Positions 1-8,425 of a stretch of 64,000 bases of DNA are shown here, piece by piece. The notes below the pieces were generated by a model. The model was not told the DNA's origin. It did no database searches and saw nothing but the letters and a program-made list of their open reading frames with translations. Position 1 is the first letter of the stretch. Each line of letters opens with the position of its first letter. This DNA comes from Sequoia sempervirens. Lineage: Eukaryota > Streptophyta > Pinopsida > Cupressales > Cupressaceae. The stretch is from NCBI GenBank assembly GCA_007258455.2, contig VDFB02275574.1, positions 186,001 through 250,000 of the forward strand, in the 5' to 3' direction. The translations under genes and the position numbers were made by a program.

Positions 1-807
1 ATCCACAACTCTCAAAAACATTGCCCCTTTAGGGGACACCGCTATGACATTGATCAAGGGTTGATTTTTTTAATCTTTCCAACCATCTGAAACAATGGAC
101 ACACCTGTCTCAATCCATGAATCCCTTATGGGCTTCAATGAAACTTCAACCATCTTGACCTTTTTTTCCAATAAGGTGCCACGCACCTTCTCATAACCCA
201 AGCCCTTGTACCCTTTTGGAGCTTCATTAAATATTTTCAACATCTCTTTCCAATATGGTGAGCAAACAACATTGAAAGCCAACCCATTTGCATAAATACA
301 TCTTGCTACATATTGGACGGCAATGTTTCAACTCTCATTTTCAAATGTAGCTTCCAAAGGTCCCTTTGATCTTTTGTTTGTAGTGGGTTGTTCACTTTGA
401 TTTTGAGGATGAGGAGGGGCCAAAAGTGGGTAGTCTTCTACCACAATATTGGAATTAGATGGGGGCAGCACTCCATTTGATTTTTTTTTTAATAAGGGAT
501 GACTTGATCTACAAGATTCCCATTCATCTACTTGTTCTTGCTCCATAATATATCCTATAACTACCTCTGATGGAATAGGTACACCGTTCTTTCCAAGGCA
601 AGCTTTGATGCCTTTTATAGGTATTCCACACAAATGTGCTTTCACCCGAAGATATGAACTAGAATATTGAACATCACATCCATTGCATTTCCAAATGTAA
701 CCACCACCGCCTAGAACCTGTTGTATCATTTGAACATATTTCCATAGAGGAGATTTCAGATATGTTTTGAATTTAGGTTGAGTTGTGGAGCTAGAACTAG
801 TTGACAT
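1..807 (-). pseudogene. hAT-superfamily transposase, N-terminal part (BED finger + DUF659), decayed and cut by window edge
   Basis: The minus-strand frame starts at an ATG at 807-805. Codons 41-70 form a BED-type zinc finger: C41 and C44, then H58 and C70, with the 'LRVKAHL' and 'GIKAC' spacing usual in plant hAT proteins. After a serine/proline-rich linker the frame meets TGA (328-330, codon 160). It continues in the same frame into a DUF659 region with 'YANGLAFNVV' and 'SDGWKD', then TAA (70-72, codon 246), then 'PLINVIAVSPKGAMFLRVVD' to the window edge. In the family this protein binds element ends and cuts DNA in the nucleus. Two in-frame stops with no frameshift indicate a dead copy. The RNase H-like catalytic core and hAT dimerisation domain would lie to the left of the window. 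An upstream ATG at 876 exists, but the added residues are hydrophobic and unlike the family. Confidence 0.85.
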
Positions 808-1491
808 TGTGATTCCTATGGCAGAAATATTTTTAAACAACACATTCAAAACAAAAACAAAAAAAATTGAATACAAAAAATTAGTTTATAAAACCTAGCT
901 CTTTTGAATCTTTCATACATTCATAGAAGAATGGAAAAAACATAGATAAACAAAGCAAAGAATTTGTTTCATGTTTGTAAAACAAAAATAGAGGAAAAAA
1001 ATTGGAAAAAACTTACCTCTTTGCAAAAATATCCATCTACAATCTTCTTGGTAGCCAATGAACACTTGCAAATGTGTAGGAATGACAATACAATCGTTTG
1101 TAGAAGCTTCAATGGTCAATCTTCAACTCCCTTTGTTGATCCAACAAGCAAAAATGAATGCTCAACCTCTTGGAATGAAAGTTGTTTGTTTGCAAAACAT
1201 ATGAACAAAAATGAAATAGTTTTGGTGTTTTATGTCATTTAGAAGCCTCTTTTAGGGTTGTGTAGGGTGCAGATCAAAGTCAAACTAAATAAAAAAATTT
1301 AAAAAATGCAAAAAAAGTAAAGAATCCCGTCATTGCTCGTTTGGGTTCTATCTAGGTGCTCCTAGGTTGGCCCCAGATGAACCGAGCCCCCTCAAGGGCA
1401 ACCCTGCCGATACCCACAAAGGGACTGACCGGGACCTAGGTTTGATGGGAACCGAACCCGAATCCATCCCCTTATGTGGCGAACCCGACTA
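808..1491 (-). mobile_element. Probable 5' non-coding end of the hAT element
   Basis: No gene is seen. Directly upstream of the hAT frame lies AT-rich sequence, then a conspicuously GC-rich block at about 1318-1490 unlike its surroundings. On the minus strand that block begins near 1491 with 'AGTCGGGTTCGCC' and contains repeated GGGTTCG/GGTTCGG-type words, a composition often seen in subterminal regions of plant hAT elements. The matching terminal inverted repeat and 8-bp target duplication would be outside the window, so the boundary is a guess. Confidence 0.3.
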
Positions 1492-1774
1492 TACAATTAT
1501 ATTTGTATTGCAAATATATTAATTAACTTACATAATGAAAGAATTTTATTGGAATAATAATTAATTTAGACAATAAAGTTGGACTGATTATGTATTATCA
1601 AGGAAAGTAGCATGACTTAGTCGAATTGACTATGATACTCGATTGATCATCTCTAGTCTATTTTGTAATAACTTCATGTGCTAATACAGATATACTTTTA
1701 CTACTCTATCTAATACACATTATTAATTTTGTTCATTATTTAAGGTATTCATTTTATCAGATAGGAGAGTAAAC
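1492..1774. other. AT-rich intergenic or intronic sequence, nothing recognised
   Basis: No coding frame, repeat or RNA signal is apparent. If the ABCG7-like exon at 2348-2569 belongs to a gene continuing leftward, this is part of its first intron. Confidence 0.5.
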
Positions 1775-2130
1775 ACCCCGGCCACAAACTCAGCTAGTAG
1801 ATCAATGGTAGAACAAGCTAACATGCACATAGGAGTCCTAAGTTTGATTCCTAGCCAAACCATAGAAACTAACATGTTATCAAAGTCAGACTAAGAGCCC
1901 CAAGCACCATAGCATGGCTCAAGAAAAGGTGTTGGAGAAATGACTTCAAAACTGTAATAAAGAGCCTACCAAAAAACCCTCATCATGAAGAGGGCCTATA
2001 TATCAATGTCAAGAATCCCCAATGCACATGGGAGGTTCTAGATCCTAAGTTTGAATCCTAACTGATCCATCATAATAATAAATCCTAAGCATGTGCTCTA
2101 AGTTGACCCATAACCATGGGAAATAAAAAA
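1775..2130 (+). repeat. tRNA-related SINE-like repeat with two internal promoter-like B boxes
   Basis: The sequence TAGATCAATGGTA (1798-1810) resembles a tRNA A box. AGTTTGATTCC (1841-1851) resembles a B box, about 30 bases further on, as in a tRNA-derived RNA polymerase III promoter. A related half follows: AGTTTGAATCC at 2048-2058, preceded by a matching 'caatgcacatgggagg' context like 'acatgcacataggag' in the first half. This suggests a dimeric or internally duplicated SINE. No clear A-tail or target duplication was seen, and both boxes deviate from consensus, so the copy is old. It is not a tRNA gene: no cloverleaf can be closed. Confidence 0.45.
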
Positions 2131-2347
2131 ACTAGCCCAGAATAATACTACGAAACATAAGCCTGAGAGATATCCAAGCTACTGAAACGAACCCAAAAAA
2201 CACGACTGATAAATATGATAATCTCTCAAAAAAATGAAATTAACTGAAAACAAAAAACACCTATCCAAGTGCTATCATCCTAAAGAGAATTACCAAAGTG
2301 GGTAGTAGCAAATTGGCCATGATGCTCATAAATTCCAAGAAACTTAC
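2131..2347 (-). other. Start of ABCG7-like intron 1
   Basis: The sequence begins with a consensus donor (GTAAGTTT read on the minus strand from 2347) and stays non-coding leftward. No acceptor or next exon could be identified in the window. Confidence 0.5.
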
Positions 2348-2569
2348 CGTTTTACCAGATTTGTCTGATAATGTGCAGGTGATGTTCCTCCATTGAAGAC
2401 TGACTGGAACGATTCTGTCTTGAAGCTCCTCCTCACTTGAATTCCTGTCTTCTCCATCTTTCTTGCCCTGTTGACTATTCCTAACTATTGCCGGACCTGG
2501 TAAAGCAAATATGCGTATTGCCAGAGCTGCCACTAAGGTTGCAATAATTTTGGCAATGTTACCCTCCAT
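2348..2569 (-). CDS. ABC transporter G family member 7-like, exon 1 (partial gene)
   Basis: The start ATG is at 2569-2567. The 74 codons before the splice site begin with a short hydrophobic stretch (residues 4-24), then an acidic, serine-rich linker, then 'VSLQWRNITCTLSDKSGKT'. That last motif is the start of the nucleotide-binding domain in plant ABCG7/WBC7 half-transporters, just before the Walker A exon. The exon ends at 2348 with the donor ACG|GTAAGT; the reading frame beyond it is intron. Half-transporters of this family dimerise in membranes and move substrates using ATP; the substrate of ABCG7 is not inferred here. No Walker A exon was found between here and base 1, so either the first intron exceeds 2.3 kb and holds the SINE and hAT copies, or this is an orphan exon. 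The exon has no internal damage. Confidence 0.7.
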
Positions 2570-2720
2570 GCCCGCTCTTCAAAACCCAAAATGTATACTT
2601 GGAATTCTGAGGAATATAGTCAGCTTTTGAAAGGACTGCAGGTTTATACACATTGGAAGGTAAAACGGAAGTGTGATTTCTACCAAACTCAGAAATATCA
2701 GCCACAGCTTGACGTCAGTA
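2570..2720 (-). promoter_or_regulatory. Putative core promoter and 5' UTR of the ABCG7-like gene
   Basis: Read on the minus strand, TATAAA lies at 2648-2643, about 74 bases upstream of the ATG, leaving a 5' UTR of roughly 40-45 bases. The perfect palindrome TGACGTCA at 2710-2717 is a bZIP (TGA/CREB-type) binding site about 60 bases upstream of the TATA box. The arrangement is typical of a plant promoter. Function is inference from motif position only. Confidence 0.45.
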
Positions 2721-3305
2721 GTTTGTCTGGATGGTAACTATAGCTGATTAAACCTGATTATTTCATTCTTAATAATGGTGAAAATTGTTTTATCGTGAAT
2801 GTGACCAGATCTATTGAGTGGTTAGAATATGTCTTTGATATATCGTAAAGTTAGAATTTGTTTTGCAATAGAAAAATAGTTTTTTTTTTTTTTAAATTAT
2901 AACTAGCATATTTATATTAATTAATAATATATGTAAAATATGTCGAGAGTTATCTTTATCGAGACGTCTATTGACTTGAGAAAAAATGCTTACATTTTCG
3001 TGAATATGAATTTGAAAAGCAATCCATTTGATTTCATTATTGTTTATGTCATTGTTTATTTCAATTCCCATACATAAGGGTACACATTCAAATCATACCA
3101 ACTTGTATATAACAACAATCAACAAAGAACAATAAATTTAAAATCAGAAATTTTCATCAATCATTAGATTTAGTATTGACAGCATCAAAGAACAATATCA
3201 CAACAAAATGGCATTCACTAACTTAGATATATCCACTGGTTTTTTTAAAATGTTTGAATACATTGTTAACATTATATACATTCAAGCATTTGAATGTCAT
3301 GAAAC
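2721..3305. other. AT-rich spacer, no gene seen
   Basis: A homopolymer T run lies at about 2880-2893 and the rest is AT-rich. A Helitron 3' end (hairpin plus CTRR, read on the minus strand) would be expected here if the RPA/helicase pair belongs to such an element, but I could not place one convincingly. Confidence 0.5.
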
Positions 3306-4690
3306 CTATAGCTTTGTAATTGAATCTAATAAAGCTTTGCTCTCAGATGAATAATCAAACTTTGGTTTTTTTATGACTGTGCATTTAATCCTCTATTCAT
3401 CATTATAAGTCTCTCTTTTCACTTGAGGTTTAAATATGTATCTGTTGAAAAGGACCTTTTGTATAATGTGTGAAAACTTAACATCGTCTTGTTCTTCATG
3501 CTTCAAAATGTTCATTTTTTTTGCTCTAACACCCATAATTTCTAATGTCGCTTCTTCAAAAGTAGTAATCCAAGTGAATGAAGTATGGTCTTGAACTTTG
3601 CATTGAAGTATATATTTATAATCACATTCAGGCAAAGTTTCATCACATCTTCCACAATACCACTAACGATTTTCATTAGTGTTTACCTTCTTTTTGTAGT
3701 ACCTATCTCCAATTTTCAAGGGGCAGGTTATATAACAAAAATTGTCTACCTTAATGAAAGATAAGGTAGCTTTTATCACTATCCAATAAGGTTTACTAGA
3801 GTTGCCAAGGTCCTGATCTTGTATTTGTGGGATACTTTTTAACATTTTTTCTTCTATTGCAGATGAGATTTCCTTTGTAATAGAATGAGAATGGAGATTC
3901 TTCCCTTTTGTATCAAACCACAATCTCAATCGATGTGAGTCAAGAAGATCTGGATTTATAAGGAGTTGGGTTGTAGTAATTGTACCCACATATTTCCCAC
4001 CAAAATCACTAATTCATGTAGCCTTTATAGCAAGAATGAGGGAAGTTCCTACATTGCACATTTCTTGGAGTTGTTGACCTTCCTTATTGCAGAAATCACC
4101 CCACATTGTTAATTCCACTATACAACCTGACATGTCTTTTAGTTGAAGGGTTCTTTTTTGATTTTGTGTGGCATTCTCTCTGAATATTGTGTTTGGTGTG
4201 TCGATTGAGTAAACAACACCAATAATATCAACCAAAGAATTGCTTTTCATGTTCTCAATTTCTCTTATTGATGTAAAATGGAATTGTTGTTTTGGTATAC
4301 AACTATCCTCCTCGAAACACAACTCAACAATCGAATTTGTTTGTAATAAGATTTCCCATTCATTTTTTAATTGGTTGAAATTCTTTTGTGTAGGTTTGAG
4401 TCTCCCTTTTGAGATGAGAAACACTTTTCTAGTTTCTATGCGTTCATAAAACTTTTCTGCAACTGCATTAAAACATGTTACTCTTATTTCACCACCATCT
4501 GAATCAACCAAGTCAAAAGTAAACACTTGTCCATCTCTTTTTGCACTGTTAAAATGACGAAGTTGACCCTTTCTAGTGACTCTTTCCTTTATTGATCATC
4601 TATTCTGGTATGAATTGAGTGTTGCAATAGGAATGGTTCTTATATGAGGTTCATTTTTTCCAGCAATTGGGTGTTTATATTGATTGTTGG
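3306..4690 (-). pseudogene. RPA70-like (replication protein A large subunit) pseudogene, intronless
   Basis: One minus-strand frame runs from about 4690 to a terminal TAG at 3306-3308 and matches the RPA70 DNA-binding core in order. DBD-A includes 'PIATLNSYQNR' and 'FTFDLVDSDGGEIRVTCFN'. DBD-B includes 'KRTLQLKDMSGCIVELTMWG'. The zinc-ribbon DBD-C ends in 'PECDYKYILQCKVQDHT', 'RETYNDE' and 'SSESKALLDSI'. RPA70 binds single-stranded DNA during replication and repair. The frame is never shifted but has in-frame stops at 4596-4598 (TGA), 4014-4016 (TGA), 3663-3665 (TAG) and 3393-3395 (TAG). In the zinc ribbon the second cysteine position reads Tyr (GDRYYKKK). Lack of introns and the neighbouring helicase suggest a Helitron-borne copy; a processed retrocopy of the cellular gene is the alternative. 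The N-terminal domain was not found. Confidence 0.85.
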
Positions 4691-4986
4691 TAGGATCCAT
4701 GCTTGCATCATCATATAAGAAAAATAGTATTCAATAGATTTTGAACACGGTAAAAAAAATGGAAGAGTAACTGGAAACATTGATAATTTGTTGAATTTTT
4801 CATATAGCAGAAGAATTGAATGTAGCATAAAACTAAATATCATACACATATATTACATTTTGGAATTTGAGACTCATGGAATCAACATTGAAGAACATAT
4901 GCATGTTACATCAAGTATCTTTTAATATTTTCAATTTGTTTTCCTCAGCCTTTCTATTGGCAAGTTGTCTACCATTTTTCATTTTT
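4691..4986. other. Spacer between RPA70-like and helicase remnants
   Basis: Non-coding, AT-rich. No start codon or N-terminal RPA domain could be recognised here. Confidence 0.5.
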
Positions 4987-5781
4987 TCATAACGGCCATA
5001 TGTGAACGGTGGCATAATTATTAATCCTTCGATGCATTTTGAACGGTGGCATAATTGTTAATCCTTCGATGTATTTTACACGGGATATAGCTACAAATGT
5101 TAATCCCATTATTTCTCTTGGTCCTATATCAATAGTAGCTTTTGATAGAGTCAAACCTTGTGATTTGTGAATTGTCAATGCCCAAGCCAATCTTAATAGA
5201 ATTTGGATTGTCCTACCCCTCTGTATTGTTGTAATTGGAATTGTCTTTGGGTTACGATCATCAAATGGTATTCCTGAATAGTTGTCAAATGCAACCATGA
5301 CATATGTTAGTGGTTCTGGTGGACCGGTTCCAGGTTTGTATACAATGTTTTGTATATATCCTAAAGCTCCATTGACAAGGCCTGCTTGTATCAATAGATT
5401 TGAGGTTAACATAACCATGGCATCTTTACATATCAATAATTCTAGATCCAGTTCATCATTTGAGCATTCTTCTCCTGCATTGCTACTTCCTGATTTTATT
5501 GCGACACTACGTGCAACATGATGCTTCAATGAGTATAACATTTTCTTGTTATGGTTATTAACATTTTCATTTGTGGAGAATAAATGCACACCACTATCAA
5601 ACTTCTGATTGCTTGATGCATCTAATGTAATAGTGGTTCTTGTCATAAGCAATTTCCAATCATCAATTGTGGGGTTTTGGATATTGGTCCTTGAATAAAC
5701 GCACTCATTATTGTGATCTTGTGACTCTTTATATATCAAGTAGGGCATGTAAATCCAAAATATATGAACAATATTTTGCAA
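4987..5781 (-). pseudogene. PIF1-like (Helitron-type) DNA helicase, C-terminal fragment
   Basis: A 264-codon minus-strand frame. Recognisable helicase sequence starts near residue 39 ('DDWKLLMTRT'). It continues through 'LFSTNENVNNHNKKML' (about 67-82), 'VMLTSNLLIQAGLVNGALG' (about 123-141), superfamily-1 motif V 'LAWALTIHKSQGLTL' (198-212) and motif VI 'GLTFVAISRVK' (226-236). The ATP-binding motifs I-IV are absent upstream, so this is a truncated copy. PIF1-family enzymes unwind DNA 5' to 3'. Plant Helitrons carry such a helicase, often with RPA70-like proteins, and the downstream neighbour at 3306-4690 on the same strand fits that. No HUH replication-initiator domain was found. The natural end is disrupted by a 37-bp duplication. 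Confidence 0.75.
5004..5077. repeat. 37-bp tandem duplication in the helicase 3' end
   Basis: Copy 1 is 5004-5040 and copy 2 is 5041-5077, differing at two bases, each beginning 'gaacggtggcataatt'. The duplication puts the repeated codons into a different frame, so the residues after 'IMPPFKMH' are a shifted repeat of the same DNA rather than helicase sequence. Confidence 0.9.
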
Positions 5782-5934
5782 AAGTAGACATCAAATTCTA
5801 TATGAAAATATTGTTCATAAGACTAAGTCAATCATGGTTGCCACCTACATACAACACGTAAGAACATTTTTTTTACAAAATAGACATGAAAGTCTACATC
5901 AAAATGTTGTTCATAAGAGTGAACCAACCATGGA
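5771..5934. repeat. Imperfect ~100-bp tandem duplication
   Basis: About 60 bases starting near 5771 and again near 5871 share 'gtagacatcaa', 'tgttcataag' and 'aatcatgg/aaccatgg' in the same order. It lies immediately upstream of the helicase fragment (minus-strand sense). Confidence 0.6.
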
Positions 5935-5966
5935 ACAACCCTTTATACGCTTCAAATGTGTCTACC

Positions 5967-6131
5967 CTAATTATCATACAAGTACAAAATAAATTCTTTA
6001 ATAGTGCTTTTTGCAACTCTTGGTTCCTCGTATTGCTCGACATAATAAAGTTCTCTTAAAAAACCAGAGAATCCTGCAACTTTCTTAAACATGCAAGAAT
6101 CAGAGACTACCTGTAAATCACCAATAATCAT
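5967..6131 (-). pseudogene. Unrecognised coding-like stretch, possible captured exon
   Basis: A short minus-strand frame of about 54 codons ending at TAG 5967-5969. It contains 'GFSGFLRELYYVEQYEEP' and 'VAKSTIKEFILYLYDN', which has the charge and aromatic pattern of real protein rather than random AT-rich sequence. On the minus strand 'TTTACAG' ends at 6111 just before GTAGTC, resembling a splice acceptor, so the exon could begin at 6110. I do not recognise the protein. It sits upstream of the helicase fragment and may be a host exon carried by the Helitron-like element. Confidence 0.3.
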
Positions 6132-7630
6132 CTAGTTGTATTAGACATCAACAATAAATAAGCAATCATTTTCAACATTCATTGTCAACTCCATAAGGAA
6201 AGTTGGTCCCAAATATGTCTATTAGATGAAGAAACCAACTGAAAGAGTGCAGAATATGCTTTCTATAGAGCTCTGGAAATAGATAGAATTTCAACTCAAG
6301 TCTTATGCAACCAATTTCAAAATAGTAAAATTCTCATGGTTGCAGAAAGAGAAGCTTACCTGTGCTTAATGTATCTCTAAAGATGTAGTTCGTTCGAGTA
6401 TTTGGGGATGACTTCCAACCGTTGAAGTAAAAATTAATTATCCCTCTGCTAGTCAGAAGAGGCCTTTATAGTTTTTACTACAAAAGGAAGAAATTAAATA
6501 TTATTATCTTTTTCTATTATTATTTTTATGTGTGCATAATTGTGATTATATCTATCTAGCGCCATTGCCTTCCATTACATATATTTACACTTGGGTGCAA
6601 GAATAGCTTACACTTTGTTAAATGAGGTATTTACAATTAGCACTATTCAAGTAAAGTAAGAATTGACTCATATTCAACAAAATTATTTTCATAAGAGTTG
6701 ATAAAGAAGTTTAGATTACATGTAGATGATTATTTATATCAATATTATAGTTGGGTTGTATAGAGTAAGGAGTAGAACTACTACATGTTATCAAGTAATG
6801 GAAAAGGAAGATTATTATGGTATATGATAATCTTTTTAATGAAGTTGTAGATATAATTTATTTTCATAAGTTTGAATTTAGAGACTAATATTGATGTAAG
6901 ATTATGATAAAATAGGAATCATTAGAAAGTAACTAAAAATATAGAATGATAAAAGAAGAGAGAGATATACCATTTATGTATATTAAGGCTACAATATTGA
7001 ACTCTTTTTTTCGTCCAATCAAGAAAAATATTCATGAATGTTGGTGGTAGATTCATATTCAGTCTTCACAATAAACATTATAACTTAAAAATATGATGAT
7101 ATGTGATTGTGTTTATGAGTTTCTTTGGATACATCTAATGTTATGTGTTTATGTTTATAATTTTACCAATTCCTTTTATGTTTAGCCTATCCATGTTCTA
7201 ATTCAAGTTTAATAGTTAATCGTATGTAAGTTTCATGGGATTAGATAATGGACCCCCAAGCTAGAATTTAACTTAGCTCTTTCACATTTTTTAGTTGTTA
7301 CAAGTAGAAAACAACATTGTAACTCATATGTTTGTTAGTTAAAACAACTAAGAACACTTTTGTAACACTTTTCAAGCAAGAAGAGACATATTTCAGACTT
7401 TTGTATGAACATGTTAACCTTGAGATCTGTAAACACCAATTGTAAACCTCAATTGTTTATAAGAGCTAGAAGATAATGCATTCATGAAATGAAACAAACT
7501 CACCTTGAACATGGACTCTTGATATGGTTGTTGCCCTCATACTTTGATTGCATAACCTTGATATTTCCTTGATATTGATATTGATATGGTATGGTGTTAA
7601 TCTTGATATGATAGATGAAGGTATGTTTGA
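6132..7630. other. AT-rich non-coding sequence
   Basis: No gene was found. About 7420-7600 has an LTR-like flavour ('ttataagagc' followed by repeated 'cttgatat' words at 7510-7610), but no matching second copy or primer binding site is visible, so no element is called. Confidence 0.45.
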
Positions 7631-8038
7631 GTTGTAGATAAATAATGATATGCAAGATTTAGAAATATGAATGACCTAGGTGGATGCAAAGAAGAAAGGA
7701 ATGCAATACATTGATTGGATGCAAGAAAAGTATATAAATGGCTTATGAAAAGTATTTGATATGGGAGGAAAGGATATGAAAGGTTGGATATGGAAACGAA
7801 TGGAATGGAAAGGCTATGAAGTGATCATTTTATAATTGTAGATAGAAAATGAGATGCAAGATTTAGAAATATGAATGACTTAGATGGATGCAAAGAAGAA
7901 AGGAATGCAACACATTGATTAGATGCAATCAAAGAATATAAATGGCTTATGAAATTTATTCAATATGGGAGGAAAGGATATGAAAGGTTGGATATGGAAA
8001 TGAATGGAATGGAAAGGCTATGAAGTGATCATTTGTTT
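7631..8038. repeat. 204-bp tandem duplication
   Basis: Two adjacent copies (about 7631-7834 and 7835-8038) share nearly all bases. For example 'tgcaagatttagaaatatga' occurs at 7651 and 7855, and 'gaagtgatcattt' ends at 7830 and 8034. The offset stays 204 throughout, so this is a simple tandem duplication with point differences. Confidence 0.9.
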
Positions 8039-8344
8039 CATCATAGAGTGGAACAAATCCCCCTTTGTTATTGGTTATGCTTTTTTTAATCATCCTAGGA
8101 CAGTCTGACTCAATACACATACACAAGAAAGACTCATGCCCCATTCCTCACTCTCCTTCGTACACAACAAGGTGTAGAGATCCTCAAGCTTCGTCAGAAT
8201 GTGACAAGAAAAGAAAAGATATAAAAAGATAATGATATTGATGAAGACAAGAGACAATAGTTAAGATAAAGAACAAGTTGTCATGCATGCAATATAAAAA
8301 TGATAAATATGAAAGATCATGATAATGAAAAATGCAAATGCTAA

Positions 8345-8425
8345 TACATATGATAAGGACCAGTGCACAAAATAGTTGCAAGATGGGAAACACAGTGGGT
8401 TGTGACTCACTAAAGCCAGATTTTT
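8345..8425 (-). repeat. Isolated fragment of the 190-bp satellite (inverted)
   Basis: 'aaaatagttgcaagatggga' followed by 'aacacagtgggttgtgactc' matches the reverse complement of the satellite unit of 16.1-18.7 kb, and the copies at 10975-11265, over about 55 bases. It suggests the left satellite flank once continued here and was split by the block at 8426-10970. Confidence 0.6.

Noticed and set aside
1795..1860. A genuine tRNA gene
   Set aside because: A- and B-box-like motifs are present, but no acceptor stem or anticodon arm can be formed and both boxes deviate from consensus.
2261..2347. The last 28 codons of the ABCG7-like frame as coding
   Set aside because: They follow a consensus GTAAGT donor exactly where the conserved domain stops, so they are intron read-through.
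3306..4690. An active RPA70 gene with introns
   Set aside because: The protein match is continuous at DNA level without introns and is cut by four in-frame stops.
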